A stretch of 58,597 nt of DNA from Fimenecus sp052273625 (lineage in GTDB: Bacteria; Bacillota; Clostridia; Oscillospirales; Acutalibacteraceae), in NCBI GenBank assembly GCA_052273625.1, contig DAVZHW010000010.1:1-58597 (forward strand), given 5' to 3'. The notes under the pieces were generated by a model. It made no database searches, was not told where the DNA came from, and saw only the letters and a program-made list of their open reading frames with translations. This document shows positions 25,873 through 34,455 of this stretch, in pieces. The position numbers were made by a program, and so were the translations under genes. Position 1 is the first letter of the stretch. Each line of letters begins with the position of its first letter.

Positions 25873-27333
25873 TTAACTGTTCGCCGCAAACTTTGACATT
25901 GTCATATTCGATATAAACTTACTTACATCTTCACCTAAATGATCGACTATAATATCGTCAAAATCTGCGTAATCAATATCTCTAACGTCGTGGAAAATAT
26001 GATTGTAAAGATACTCCGCAAAAGTGCTTGCTAAAATAATTACAATTTGAGAGCCTTTAATATCACGCTTCGCCGCAGGAACATATCTCGGAGTAACAAC
26101 GATAGTATATTCGCCGCCGATTTCTTCTCGGTGTTCTCTAAGTCTTCCAACATTGATACCGATTAGTTTGTTTGCAGTAGATTTTGACTCAACTGCAAAT
26201 TTCTTTTTCTTCGTAATATAAAGACATTCAATATCCGTATGCCCAGCTCCGCCGATACGCTTGGTGTCAACATTGTAGAACATATCAAAGCCTTCAGCTA
26301 ATACTTCTTCAAATAGATATGCTGTATCGTTATCAGGATTATTTGAATATGTTTCAATAAGCTTTGGCAATTCAAGCAGTGAAGAAAGTTCGTCGCTTTC
26401 GCCTATCTCATCCATTAAAATAGACGGATAAAAGTTGTATATTTCTTTTACGACGTCCATTTTCATTCTTTCAGGGTCGTCAAGCTTTAACGGCTCCTGT
26501 GCAAATGAATATGCCGATAACAATTTTTCTACATACTTAATTACAGAGTCGTTAAGGGTTACATAACCGTTTCTTGCTGTACGCCCCGTAGGTGCGCTTT
26601 TACTTCCCGTTTTTGTCGGGTGGAATAGCTTGCATATCGGTTCGCCTTTTTCAACGTTCAATATTCCCGCCGTCGAAAGCAATTTGCAAGTATAATACTC
26701 CCATTCGTAAACAGCGTTGACATAAGTATGCTCGTCCGATTTGTAAATAGCCTTGATTTCATCTACCGACTTGTTTCGCAACTCTAAAATCTTTTCAACA
26801 AGCGTTTCATAGGCAGTTTCATCAACCGAAGTAACGAAAGCAAGTATTTGAGCGTACTCGTAATTATAAAGTTTACCATCTAAACGCTCGTCTAAAAGAA
26901 GTTTAAAAATCAATCTGAAAGGGTAAAGCTGAAACTCTTTATCAGTTCCACTTGCAGGGTGTTGAAATTGAATTGCATAGAGCATTGTAGTGAAAATCTT
27001 TACAAGCTTATCTTCGTCGTTGATGTATTTTAAAAACAAGTTTCCTAACGGACTGAACATGAATCTCTTTTTATCCGCATCGTCTTCGTAACCGAACATA
27101 TAATACTCAAGCGTATTGATTCTGTGGTTGATAGAGTCCAACGGCTTATCCTTTGGATTCCTCGTCTTATACATATCCAATGCAGCAAGTCTTTCTTGCA
27201 TACGCTCTCTTTCTATATTGGATATATCTGTTTTACAACTATTTTTTACATCAAGAGCAACCGCCTTAATAAGCTCGTAGCTCGACGTATGCTTATATAA
27301 TATCCACTTGTTTCTTTCAACCGTAATCGGCAT
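25873..27333 (-). CDS. Putative type II restriction endonuclease
   Basis: 486 aa. No family name can be assigned with certainty. A PD-(D/E)XK-like site is visible at about residues 358-383: GGAGHTDIECLYITKKKKF followed by AVESKS, giving Asp...Glu-x-Lys. The N-terminal 250 residues are helical and may recognise DNA. The long N-terminal module with a C-terminal nuclease is reminiscent of AlwI/FokI-type enzymes that cut beside an asymmetric site. Position decides the call: it lies 10 bp after two m5C methyltransferases and just before vsr. Confidence 0.7.
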   Translation of the reverse strand: MPITVERNKWILYKHTSSYELIKAVALDVKNSCKTDISNIERERMQERLAALDMYKTRNPKDKPLDSINHRINTLEYYMFGYEDDADKKRFMFSPLGNLFLKYINDEDKLVKIFTTMLYAIQFQHPASGTDKEFQLYPFRLIFKLLLDERLDGKLYNYEYAQILAFVTSVDETAYETLVEKILELRNKSVDEIKAIYKSDEHTYVNAVYEWEYYTCKLLSTAGILNVEKGEPICKLFHPTKTGSKSAPTGRTARNGYVTLNDSVIKYVEKLLSAYSFAQEPLKLDDPERMKMDVVKEIYNFYPSILMDEIGESDELSSLLELPKLIETYSNNPDNDTAYLFEEVLAEGFDMFYNVDTKRIGGAGHTDIECLYITKKKKFAVESKSTANKLIGINVGRLREHREEIGGEYTIVVTPRYVPAAKRDIKGSQIVIILASTFAEYLYNHIFHDVRDIDYADFDDIIVDHLGEDVSKFISNMTMSKFAANS

Positions 27334-27343
27334 ACCGTTACAC

Positions 27344-28411
27344 CTACTCTCCTATTTTTTCAATTACTTTCATCATAAGTTTTGGCGGGATTGACTCGCC
27401 GATAACAGTTCTGATAAACGTATCCGTCGAACCTTTTGGAAAATCAATGTCGTTAGGAATCGACGATACGATAAAGGTTTCTAATAAAGTAAGAACTCTC
27501 GCGTCCGAATATGTGCCGTCGGGTAAAAGTCTTCCCGGGTGAACGTTATTGTGAGAACTCATACTTCCGCTAAAAGTTGTTCGCGTCGGGCAAGGCTGAT
27601 CCCAAACCATTCGCTTAAACGTATTGTGGAAACCTTTAATCCTTGTTCCATCTTCTTTTTTAGGATAATAAACCTCGTTTGCAATAGCGCTTTTACCTGT
27701 CGGCGTGTGTTTCAATGCCAAAACGGCTCTATCGTTGTGCTTTTTAGCGAAGTGCCACGGTATATCTGAAGTTTCACCCGACTCTAACGAAGGCAAATCT
27801 CCAATGGCGTCACGAAGCGGGATTTCCGCTTCCGTAGCAGGCCAAGACCATTTTTTATCAGGCTTATACATTTTAATTATCGCTCTCGGTCTTGATTGAC
27901 AGATACCGTAATCTTTTGCATTTAAAACTCGTGCTTCAATTATATACTTGTCGGCATACTTTTTATTGAGGATTTCCTCAAGTTTAAAATAGTCGTTCTC
28001 ATAAGGAAAGTACATTTCCAAAAATGTCGGAACATTTTCAATAAGAACATAGTCGAAATCACAGCGGTCGATAATATTTAATGCGGAAAGAATTAAATAA
28101 TTGCGTTTATCTTTCTCATAGTGAATTTGCTTTTTGTTTTTTCCTAACGTACTTAATCCCTGACAAGGCGGGGTAGCTATAAGCATTTTTGCGCCGCCTT
28201 TTTTTGCAGCCTCAACCATATAGTCCTGCGTTTCGTCTAACGTAATATCGCCGCAGTACATATCCGTTTCAGGATAAAAATGCGAATAACATTCTGCACG
28301 CTTAGGCAAAAGTTCATTTGCGGCTATAACCTCTACATTTGTATTTTTCAGTAACAATTCACCTATACCTGCGCTTGAAAACACGGAAATCGCTTTAATC
28401 TTGTTCATCAT
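27344..28411 (-). CDS. DNA (cytosine-5) methyltransferase, second of pair
   Basis: 355 aa. Motif I FSSAGIGE binds S-adenosylmethionine. Motif IV TPPCQG contains catalytic C83, motif VI is IENVP, and motif VIII-type QSRPRAI follows. Motifs IX-X are at the C-terminus (RTVIGESIPPKLMMKVIEK). The variable target-recognition region is about residues 200-290. It is a clear paralogue of the gene before it: the catalytic Cys is at the same residue number. Its start overlaps the first methyltransferase by 17 bp, with AAGAGGT as ribosome site. Confidence 0.93.
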   Translation of the reverse strand: MMNKIKAISVFSSAGIGELLLKNTNVEVIAANELLPKRAECYSHFYPETDMYCGDITLDETQDYMVEAAKKGGAKMLIATPPCQGLSTLGKNKKQIHYEKDKRNYLILSALNIIDRCDFDYVLIENVPTFLEMYFPYENDYFKLEEILNKKYADKYIIEARVLNAKDYGICQSRPRAIIKMYKPDKKWSWPATEAEIPLRDAIGDLPSLESGETSDIPWHFAKKHNDRAVLALKHTPTGKSAIANEVYYPKKEDGTRIKGFHNTFKRMVWDQPCPTRTTFSGSMSSHNNVHPGRLLPDGTYSDARVLTLLETFIVSSIPNDIDFPKGSTDTFIRTVIGESIPPKLMMKVIEKIGE

Positions 28412-29471
28412 AAATACCTCTTACTATTTCTTTAAGCATTAGCGGCGGGATGGATTCACCTATACATTGTCTAATCAATAGTTCAGGCGTATCGTCTGGA
28501 ATGTTCCAATCGGCAGGAAGCGAATCCAACAACATAAGTTCTAACGGTGTCAAAACCCTTGCGTCTGAATATGTGCCGTCAGAAAGTAACCTTCCGGGAT
28601 GGACGTTTCTTTGTGAGGCTATACAATCGTTTCGAATAGTAATAGTTGGCGCAGGAATGTCCCATCTTATTCTTCGATACGATGACTCATAACCCTTAAT
28701 TCTTGTTCCGTCTTTTTTTTGAGGAAAATAGACAGGATTTGAAAATGCTGATTTTCCAGTAGGCGTATGCTTCATCCATAATATATTTTCTTTGGTGTGC
28801 TTGCGAGCAAAATGCCATTTGATGTTTGACTTCTCACCCGCTTCCAAAGAAGGCAGATTTCCTATGGCTTGTTCTACCGTTACTTTTTCCTTTTTTGCAG
28901 GCCAATTCCATACCTTATTAGGCTTGTGCATTTTAATTATAGCCCTTAATCTTGTTTGCGGTACGCCATAATCAGAAGAGTCTACCACGGCGCTGTCAAT
29001 TATATATTCGCTTCCAAATTCATACTTTAATATTTCCAATACCGTTCGGTATTCGGAATCATACATAAGTTTCAACTTTAATAGGGCGGGAACATTTTCA
29101 ATCAGTATGTAATCGGGGTTTGTTATTTTTATAGCTTTAACTACATAAGTAATTAAATAGTTGCGCTTATCTGATTCCATTGTTTTTTGACAACGATTTT
29201 TCCCAGCTACGCTCATACCTTGGCACGGCGGGGAAGCCAATAAAAAATCAACCTTTTTAGGGCAAGAATTTATTATTTCTCTAAAAATGTTTTCATCTGT
29301 AATGTCTCCGCAGATAACATCTGTTTCCGGACTAATGGCTTTGTACAAATTTGCTCTGCGCTCAATCAATTCGTTAGCCACAACAATATCTATACCTATA
29401 TCTTTAAAATAAGTTTCACCTATACCAGCGCTTGCAAAAAGTGAAATTCCTTTTAATCTTTTCTTTATCAT
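28395..29471 (-). CDS. DNA (cytosine-5) methyltransferase, first of pair
   Basis: 358 aa from the ATG at 29471, which overlaps the controller gene stop as ATGA; this is strong evidence for that start over an upstream in-frame Met. Motif I FASAGIGE, motif IV SPPCQG with C83, motif VI IENVP, motif VIII QTRLRAI and C-terminal QCIGESIPPLMLKEI are all present. The target-recognition segment differs from that of its neighbour. Two separate m5C enzymes per restriction enzyme usually mean an asymmetric site with a different sequence to methylate on each strand. Confidence 0.93.
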   Translation of the reverse strand: MIKKRLKGISLFASAGIGETYFKDIGIDIVVANELIERRANLYKAISPETDVICGDITDENIFREIINSCPKKVDFLLASPPCQGMSVAGKNRCQKTMESDKRNYLITYVVKAIKITNPDYILIENVPALLKLKLMYDSEYRTVLEILKYEFGSEYIIDSAVVDSSDYGVPQTRLRAIIKMHKPNKVWNWPAKKEKVTVEQAIGNLPSLEAGEKSNIKWHFARKHTKENILWMKHTPTGKSAFSNPVYFPQKKDGTRIKGYESSYRRIRWDIPAPTITIRNDCIASQRNVHPGRLLSDGTYSDARVLTPLELMLLDSLPADWNIPDDTPELLIRQCIGESIPPLMLKEIVRGIYDEQD

Positions 29472-29665
29472 AATATTACATCCATTATCTCGCCAATATT
29501 GCATTTCAAAGCAATGCATATTTTTATCATTACAGCCATAGAAACAGGTTCGTTATTAACCAATTTCGACATTGTTGTAGATCCTATACCCGTAATGTCT
29601 TTCAAGTCTTTCTTTTTCATCTTCAAGTCTATTAACTTTTTCCACAGTTTATTGTACGAAACCAA
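29468..29665 (-). CDS. Small XRE protein, restriction-modification controller (C protein)
   Basis: 65 aa, single Cro/C1 helix-turn-helix (LKMKKKDLKDITGIGSTTMSK, then IKICIALKCNIGEIMDVIL). I choose the TTG at 29665 (VSYNKLWKKL) because GAGAGGTG is correctly spaced there. It is the first gene of the defence operon and is coupled by ATGA to the first methyltransferase. The promoter is followed by a palindrome and a second half site, the classical C-box layout, so it probably times methylase and nuclease expression. The alternative is a generic phage-type regulator. Confidence 0.75.
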   Translation of the reverse strand: MVSYNKLWKKLIDLKMKKKDLKDITGIGSTTMSKLVNNEPVSMAVMIKICIALKCNIGEIMDVIL

Positions 29666-29702
29666 ATACAACACCTCTCGATGTTAATCGAATTATAATT
29701 GC

Positions 29703-29772
29703 ACCGATATTTCGCTCTTAAGCACCGATATATCGGTATTTTTATTATACTCTCATACAACTCATTTGTCAA
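29703..29772 (-). promoter_or_regulatory. Promoter and C-box-like operator of the defence operon
   Basis: On the minus strand, TTGACA (29772-29767) and TATAAT (29749-29744) are exactly 17 bp apart. Directly downstream lies the perfect palindrome ACCGATATATCGGT (29724-29737). A second half site ACCGATA starts at 29703, 21 bp away, which is two helical turns. Regulators bound here would sit over the transcription start, fitting autoregulation by the small XRE protein. Confidence 0.75.
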
Positions 29773-29822
29773 TCTCCGTAAGTTCTAAAATACGGATTTA
29801 GCGCTTATAAATTGCGACAAAA

Positions 29823-29867
29823 TAAAAAAGCGCCGAGTGCAACTCGTTTTCAGAGCTACACTCGGCG
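29823..29867 (-). terminator. Terminator after tnpV
   Basis: CGCCGAGTG (29831-29839) pairs with CACTCGGCG (29859-29867) and is followed on the minus strand by six T. It isolates the defence operon from the mobilisation genes. Confidence 0.8.
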
Positions 29868-29873
29868 TGATTT

Positions 29874-30251
29874 TTATGCGTAGATTAAATCTGCATTCAC
29901 AACTTCCGCTGCACAATTACGGATACTATTCATACGCTGTATCCACAGCATTTGATTTTCTACTTTTAGCTTTTCCGTTACATTTTCCTTTTCGGCAAAG
30001 TCTTTTACCAACCGAGAAAACATATTTTCCGCTTGCTCGTCAACATCTGCAAGGTAACTGTTCAGCTTACATTCGGTCAGCAGATTAGCGTAAAAGACAC
30101 GCTTGTGTTGCTTGATATACCGCAAGTGGCGCTGTCCCCAAACGCCGACAGGCTTATTTTCTTGTTCGGGAAGTGATAAACAAGGCAGATAATAATCGCC
30201 CTGCTTTTCGTACCAAAGACCGTTCTTTTCATCATAAATTCTGTTTTCCAT
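29874..30251 (-). CDS. tnpV: TnpV-type transposon protein
   Basis: 125 aa, the intact copy in this window. The N-terminus is MENRIYDEKNGLWYEKQGDY, the conserved core is VGVWGQRHLRYIKQHKR, and the end is MLWIQRMNSIRNCAAEVVNADLIYA. TnpV is known from Tn4451/Tn4453-type clostridial mobilisable elements. Its function is not established, though transposition genes tolerate its loss. It lies 9 bp after the relaxase gene, so it is the tail of the mobilisation operon. Confidence 0.85.
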   Translation of the reverse strand: MENRIYDEKNGLWYEKQGDYYLPCLSLPEQENKPVGVWGQRHLRYIKQHKRVFYANLLTECKLNSYLADVDEQAENMFSRLVKDFAEKENVTEKLKVENQMLWIQRMNSIRNCAAEVVNADLIYA

Positions 30252-30260
30252 TGTGTGTTC

Positions 30261-31439
30261 CTACCTTTCGTTTTTATCATTTCTAAAGCGTGAGCCACGC
30301 TGTTTAGATTGCTTTTCCGACCTCGCTCTTTCGAGCAAATCGTCAATTTGCTTGTTACCGAACACCTTGCGGAGCAGTTTGTAATCCCTATTTTCAGCAC
30401 GCAAATTTTCATTTTCGTGTGTTAATTTATCATTGATTTTTGTTAACTTTTCGTTTTCACGATACAGATTTCCGTTTGTAACATTCAAGCGGTGGTAACT
30501 GTCTAATGCTTGATAATAGCGGTAGAAAACTTCGCTGATTACTTCCTTGAATTTCTTTACCAGAGGTTCTACAAACTTCATTTTATATGACTTTGCTGAC
30601 ATTAGAGCAGGTGGTTCAGGCAACTGATATTCAGCGTCGGTATCAAGCCTTTGTTCCAGTTCTTCAATGACTTGCGTGCCGTTATCATAGTTCTGAATAC
30701 GATTGCTGTACGCTTTGTACTCATCCTTTTTCTCGGCAAGTTTATCATCAAGCAGCTTCACTTCTTTTTCTCGTTCTTGCTTTTTATAGTCAAGAACAGA
30801 GAGGTGCTTTTCGTGTGTACCCTTGTGTTCCCACTCAATTCCGTGTCGTTCCATAACAAAAGCTAAAGCTGACTTTTCTGCACTTACCCATTGATTCCAC
30901 TCGGTATCTCCACGAGTTCCGCCTTTGAAGCCTTGTGCGGCGAGGGCTTGTTTTAGACTAACTCTCGTATCCAGTCCACGCTTACTGCCCGTAGTAAACG
31001 GTACAAAATCAATGTGCAAATGCGGTGTTGCTTCGTCCATATGAATGTGTGCCGAGAATACTTTTAACTGTGGATTACGCTCTTGAAATCCACGGTAATA
31101 CTCATCTAAAATTTGCCCTGCAAGCTTTCCGTTTTCGCTTTCGGCGTTCATATTTTCCTTATCGCCAATTTGTAAAATCAGTTCGTGGAACGGCTTTTCC
31201 TGCTTTGATTTTCTAATTTTTTCATAATAGTTTTCTATTCTGCGGTCGGCTCTTGTCTGTTTGGCGTTGTATCTTTTGAGTGCTTCGTCAAACAATTCGT
31301 GATAGATTTTCTTTATCGGCTCGTTACAGTAATCTATGTTAAGATGACTACGCTCGCCGTCAACATTTTCAGCCTTGAACTTTCGGCTGTTATGATTAAC
31401 CGAGCCTTTCCCGACCATTGCGCTTATCGTTCTATTCAT
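30261..31439 (-). CDS. MobV-family relaxase (Pre/Mob, TnpZ-like)
   Basis: 392 aa. The catalytic region reads FSAHIHMDEATPHLHIDFVPF, the HxDExTPHxH signature of MobV relaxases. The N-terminal relaxase domain spans about 230 residues. A coiled-coil tail (KLTKINDKLTHENENL) follows. It would nick at oriT and lead a single strand of the element into a recipient. Because no type IV secretion genes are present, the element is mobilisable rather than self-transmissible. Confidence 0.9.
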   Translation of the reverse strand: MNRTISAMVGKGSVNHNSRKFKAENVDGERSHLNIDYCNEPIKKIYHELFDEALKRYNAKQTRADRRIENYYEKIRKSKQEKPFHELILQIGDKENMNAESENGKLAGQILDEYYRGFQERNPQLKVFSAHIHMDEATPHLHIDFVPFTTGSKRGLDTRVSLKQALAAQGFKGGTRGDTEWNQWVSAEKSALAFVMERHGIEWEHKGTHEKHLSVLDYKKQEREKEVKLLDDKLAEKKDEYKAYSNRIQNYDNGTQVIEELEQRLDTDAEYQLPEPPALMSAKSYKMKFVEPLVKKFKEVISEVFYRYYQALDSYHRLNVTNGNLYRENEKLTKINDKLTHENENLRAENRDYKLLRKVFGNKQIDDLLERARSEKQSKQRGSRFRNDKNER

Positions 31440-31697
31440 AAGCTACACCTCCAATCTCATAAACTTACTTGTCCTCGGTTCTGTTACTCTTGTCAAGAGT
31501 AACGCAAAAGCACTTTTGACAGGCAAGCCCATCAAAAATGCAACCTGCCAGCAGGTTTTGCGTTCTCCGAAGGGCAAAGAGTCGCCTTTGAAAAGGCACT
31601 CTCTGCACACTCTGCTAAACTTTCATATTGTTCACTACCCACCGAAAAAGAACATTGCAAGATTGCAGTTGTCCCACACCTTTGCAATGTTGCAACC
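31440..31697. other. Candidate oriT region upstream of the relaxase
   Basis: Just upstream of the relaxase start is a perfect 21-bp palindrome (31483-31503) with arms GTTACTCTTG and CAAGAGTAAC around a T. A smaller inverted repeat CAAAAG/CTTTTG follows at once. MobV proteins usually act at such structures next to their own gene. The other 190 bases hold no gene I can support, and I see no exact match to the pMV158 nick sequence. Confidence 0.5.
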
Positions 31698-32672
31698 TTA
31701 AAAGCTGCTTGCTTCTTTTTCTTTGGGAAGTTCCCAATACCATCCGCTGCCTTCCTTTATTGACTTTACACCGAGAGATTTTTTTGCTTCATCAAGCACT
31801 CTTTTTGAGATGCCTGCATTCTGCGCTTTCTTCAATAAAATCTGCTGCGGATATTTTCCGTCGGAAAGACAATCGGTTATTAAATTTTCTGCCTGTTCGG
31901 ACTTCTTTTCACGGCTGATACCGCTGAGCAAATCGTCTATCGAAATATCATAATGACCGAGCCAGCGAAAACCGTTTTCTGCACTCAGTTCAAATGCGAT
32001 AGGTTTTCCTTCGGGCGCAAGTGATGATTTCTGATGAGCCGCCACTCGTATCTCAGGCTTATCCTTTACTCTGCCGACAACAATCACGCTTCGGGCGCAA
32101 GCCTGAAAGTCAATAGAGCCGAGTCCTCGGTAAGTTGACTTGTTGCCTTGCGCTTTGTTCAAGTGTCCGACCAAGATGATTGCACAGCAATATTTTTCTG
32201 CTATTCTGCCAAGGTGAGCGAGAATGTTTCTAACCTCATTCGCTCTGTTCATATCGACCTTCGCACCGATATATGCCTGCATAGGATCTAAGATAATAAC
32301 TCTTGCACCCGTTTCGGCAATGGCTTGTTCCACACGCTCGTCAAGCATTGTAAGTGCAGCTTCCGATTCGTCAATTACTTTGATTTGAGAGCAATCGGCA
32401 TTGCCGGAAAGCAAACGGGGCTTAATCGTATCGCCGAGTCCGTCCTCTGCCGTTTGGTAGATAATTTTTATCGGCTCACGCTCGGTGTCGTCGCAGGGGA
32501 GTCTTTCGCCCCTCGATAACAACGCTGCTAATTGTAATATTAAAGTTGTTTTACCTTCGCCGCCGTCACCGTGAACAATAGTCAGCTTTCCGAAAGGGAT
32601 ATAGGGATACCACAACCATTTCACTTCCTCAACGGGAACCTCGTCCATATTGATGATTTTAAGTTCTGCCAT
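31698..32672 (-). CDS. RepA/RecA-like AAA ATPase of the element
   Basis: 324 aa. Walker A GDGGEGKTTL and a Walker B-like VIILDPMQAYIG lie in a RecA-fold domain (AAA_25). The conserved IILVGHLNKAQGNKSTYRGLGSIDF motif of plasmid RepA-type hexameric helicases follows. The C-terminal 80 residues look like a winged-helix segment. It is common in Firmicutes mobilisable elements, where it probably aids replication of the excised circle. The start overlaps a 51-aa gene. Confidence 0.85.
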   Translation of the reverse strand: MAELKIINMDEVPVEEVKWLWYPYIPFGKLTIVHGDGGEGKTTLILQLAALLSRGERLPCDDTEREPIKIIYQTAEDGLGDTIKPRLLSGNADCSQIKVIDESEAALTMLDERVEQAIAETGARVIILDPMQAYIGAKVDMNRANEVRNILAHLGRIAEKYCCAIILVGHLNKAQGNKSTYRGLGSIDFQACARSVIVVGRVKDKPEIRVAAHQKSSLAPEGKPIAFELSAENGFRWLGHYDISIDDLLSGISREKKSEQAENLITDCLSDGKYPQQILLKKAQNAGISKRVLDEAKKSLGVKSIKEGSGWYWELPKEKEASSF

Positions 32673-32814
32673 CCGCTACGCCCCCTTTCAAAAATTTTTC
32701 ATTGATTTCTGCGGAAACATCGGGTATAATATTTGTAGTATGTTTTTGTGATGACTGCTCCGTATCTGCGCCAACAGATACACAAGGGGCGGTCATTTCT
32801 ATTTTATTCGCCAT
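32659..32814 (-). CDS. 51-aa protein between MobC-like and ATPase genes
   Basis: An open frame (MANKIEMTAPCVSVGADTEQ... ending LKGGVADGRT) starts 11 bp inside the mobC-like gene. It has AAGGAGAAG at good spacing and ends 14 bp inside the ATPase gene. Double overlap in a tight operon is strong circumstantial evidence that it is translated, or at least couples translation of its neighbours. No known domain. Confidence 0.55.
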   Translation of the reverse strand: MANKIEMTAPCVSVGADTEQSSQKHTTNIIPDVSAEINEKFLKGGVADGRT

Positions 32815-33139
32815 TGTCATCTTCTCCTTTCAATCCTTCGAGCGTTGCGGCGATTAGCTGGGTAGTGTAGAGCAACTCATCGGGAACACTTTCGCCATTG
32901 CCTATACGCTGAAGCTCGGTTAAAATATCTGCCATTTGATTTTTGAGAGCCTTATACACTCTCGGATTTCCTTGCACAACCACATCACGCTCCATACAGC
33001 GACGGTAACAGTATTCCTGCTTTGATAAACCTGAAAGAGCAACTGCTCTGTTAATTTCTTCATTTTCTTCGGGTGATACCCTGAACCCCACCGTGATGTT
33101 TCTGAAACGGTTGTGCCTATCTACATTTTTTGCTGACAT
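32804..33139 (-). CDS. MobC-like relaxosome accessory protein
   Basis: 111 aa. The N-terminal half has a ribbon-helix-helix pattern (NITVGFRVSPEENEEINRAVA, then LSKQEYCYRRC), as in MobC/plasmid mobilisation relaxosome proteins. The C-terminal half is helical and acidic at the end. It would bind oriT and assist the MobV relaxase. It lies 1 bp after the integrase stop, within the int-to-relaxase operon. Confidence 0.7.
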   Translation of the reverse strand: MSAKNVDRHNRFRNITVGFRVSPEENEEINRAVALSGLSKQEYCYRRCMERDVVVQGNPRVYKALKNQMADILTELQRIGNGESVPDELLYTTQLIAATLEGLKGEDDNGE

Positions 33140-33140
33140 T

Positions 33141-34214
33141 TTAATTCCCTCTTTCTAAATCTAATTTATCTGCCATTTCCGTCTGCTTTGACGGGAACAA
33201 GTGAGCGTAGTTATAGGTTATATCAATGCTTTCGTGTCCTACACGGTCTGCTATTGCTGTCGCTGAAAAACCTAAGTCAATAAGGTGGCTGACGTGGCTG
33301 TGTCGAATATCGTGAATTCTGATACGCTTTACGCCCGCTTCCTTTGCGCCTCGATTCATCTCGTTGTGAAGATAACTTTTTGTTATGATAAACATTCTGT
33401 CATTTTCACCCACGTCATAGAGCATTTTTAAATAATCCTGTATTTCTTCGGAGAGAAACTTAGGGATAGTAATTGTCCTATTGCTCTTTTCTGTTTTCGG
33501 CGTGGTAATTAAATCTCTGCCGTTTAAGCGCTGATATGATTTATTAATGGTTACTGTCCTTTTTTCAAAATCAAAATCAGCAGGCGTAAGCGCCAACAAC
33601 TCTCCCTCACGAATACCTGTCCAATAGAGCATTTCAAAAGCGTAATAGGATATGGGCTTGTCCATCATTGCTTCGGCAAACTTGAGATATTCCTCTTTCG
33701 TCCAAAACAGCATTTCACGATTTTTCTTTTTACCCATACTGCCTGCCTTTTTACACGGATTTTCACGCAGATTATAATACTTAGCTGCGTGATTAAAAAT
33801 TGCGCTGAGCTGATTGTGAATTGTTTTAAGGTAAACAGGAGAGTATGGCTTTCCATTTTCGTCCTTATAATTGATAAGCTCGTTTTGCCAAGTGATAATC
33901 TGCTGTGCGGTAATATTGCACATTTTAAGTTTTCCGAAATATGGAATTAACTTTGTACGAATGATATGCTCTTTCGTTTCCCAAGTGTTTTCCTTAATAC
34001 GAACCTGCATATCTTCCTTATAATGCTCCACAAAGCTCTTAAAGGTCATATCGAGGTCAGCGCTTATTTTATTTAGCTGTTCTCGCTCCCAAGCCTGCGC
34101 TTCTCGCTTTGTCTTAAATCCACGCTTTTGGGATTGCTTTCGTTCACCAGTCCAATCGGTATAGCGGTAAATTACTCGCCAAGTATTTGTTTTTTCTTCT
34201 TTATAAACAGCCAT
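33141..34214 (-). CDS. int: Tyrosine integrase, Tn916-Int type
   Basis: 357 aa. An N-terminal arm-binding domain (AP2-like, WRVIYRYTDWTGERKQSQKRGF) is followed by a core-binding domain (TWETKEHIIRTKLIPYFG). The catalytic domain shows Arg in WTGIREGEL, HDIRHSHVSHL (His-x-x-Arg), VGHESIDITYNYAH and the nucleophile Tyr in NYAHLFP. The 19-nt direct repeats near each core are likely targets of the arm-binding domain. It would recombine the TATTCCCACTCG sites. It starts directly after the excisionase-like gene. Confidence 0.93.
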   Translation of the reverse strand: MAVYKEEKTNTWRVIYRYTDWTGERKQSQKRGFKTKREAQAWEREQLNKISADLDMTFKSFVEHYKEDMQVRIKENTWETKEHIIRTKLIPYFGKLKMCNITAQQIITWQNELINYKDENGKPYSPVYLKTIHNQLSAIFNHAAKYYNLRENPCKKAGSMGKKKNREMLFWTKEEYLKFAEAMMDKPISYYAFEMLYWTGIREGELLALTPADFDFEKRTVTINKSYQRLNGRDLITTPKTEKSNRTITIPKFLSEEIQDYLKMLYDVGENDRMFIITKSYLHNEMNRGAKEAGVKRIRIHDIRHSHVSHLIDLGFSATAIADRVGHESIDITYNYAHLFPSKQTEMADKLDLERGN

Positions 34215-34415
34215 TTATATCACATCCTTTCTTTTTTCGGCTGTACCGTAACAAACTCTTTCTAAAAAATACTGTTTGTTTACTCGACCTGAAATCGTTA
34301 TAAATCCCTGCACTTTCAGCTCGTCATTTAGCTTTTGGACTATTTTATAAGCGTAAGATTTGGAAACTCCCAACTCATCCGCTACATCCTGTACTTTCAT
34401 AAAAGTTGTACTCAT
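34215..34415 (-). CDS. Excisionase-like small DNA-binding protein
   Basis: 66 aa from the Met of MSTTFMKVQDVADELGVSKS, with AAAGGAGGG correctly placed; an upstream Met falls inside that ribosome site. The helix-turn-helix DVADELGVSKSYAYKIVQKL resembles MerR/Xis-type excisionases. Position immediately before int supports a role in directing excision. It could also be a plain regulator of int. Confidence 0.75.
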   Translation of the reverse strand: MSTTFMKVQDVADELGVSKSYAYKIVQKLNDELKVQGFITISGRVNKQYFLERVCYGTAEKRKDVI

Positions 34416-34455
34416 AGCAATCCCTCCTTTCAATTTAATTTTTTGAAATGTTTTG

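Noticed and set aside
29831..29867. attC-like site of an integron
   Set aside because: Simple perfect stem with a T-run directly after tnpV; lacks the paired core sites of attC and there is no IntI gene.
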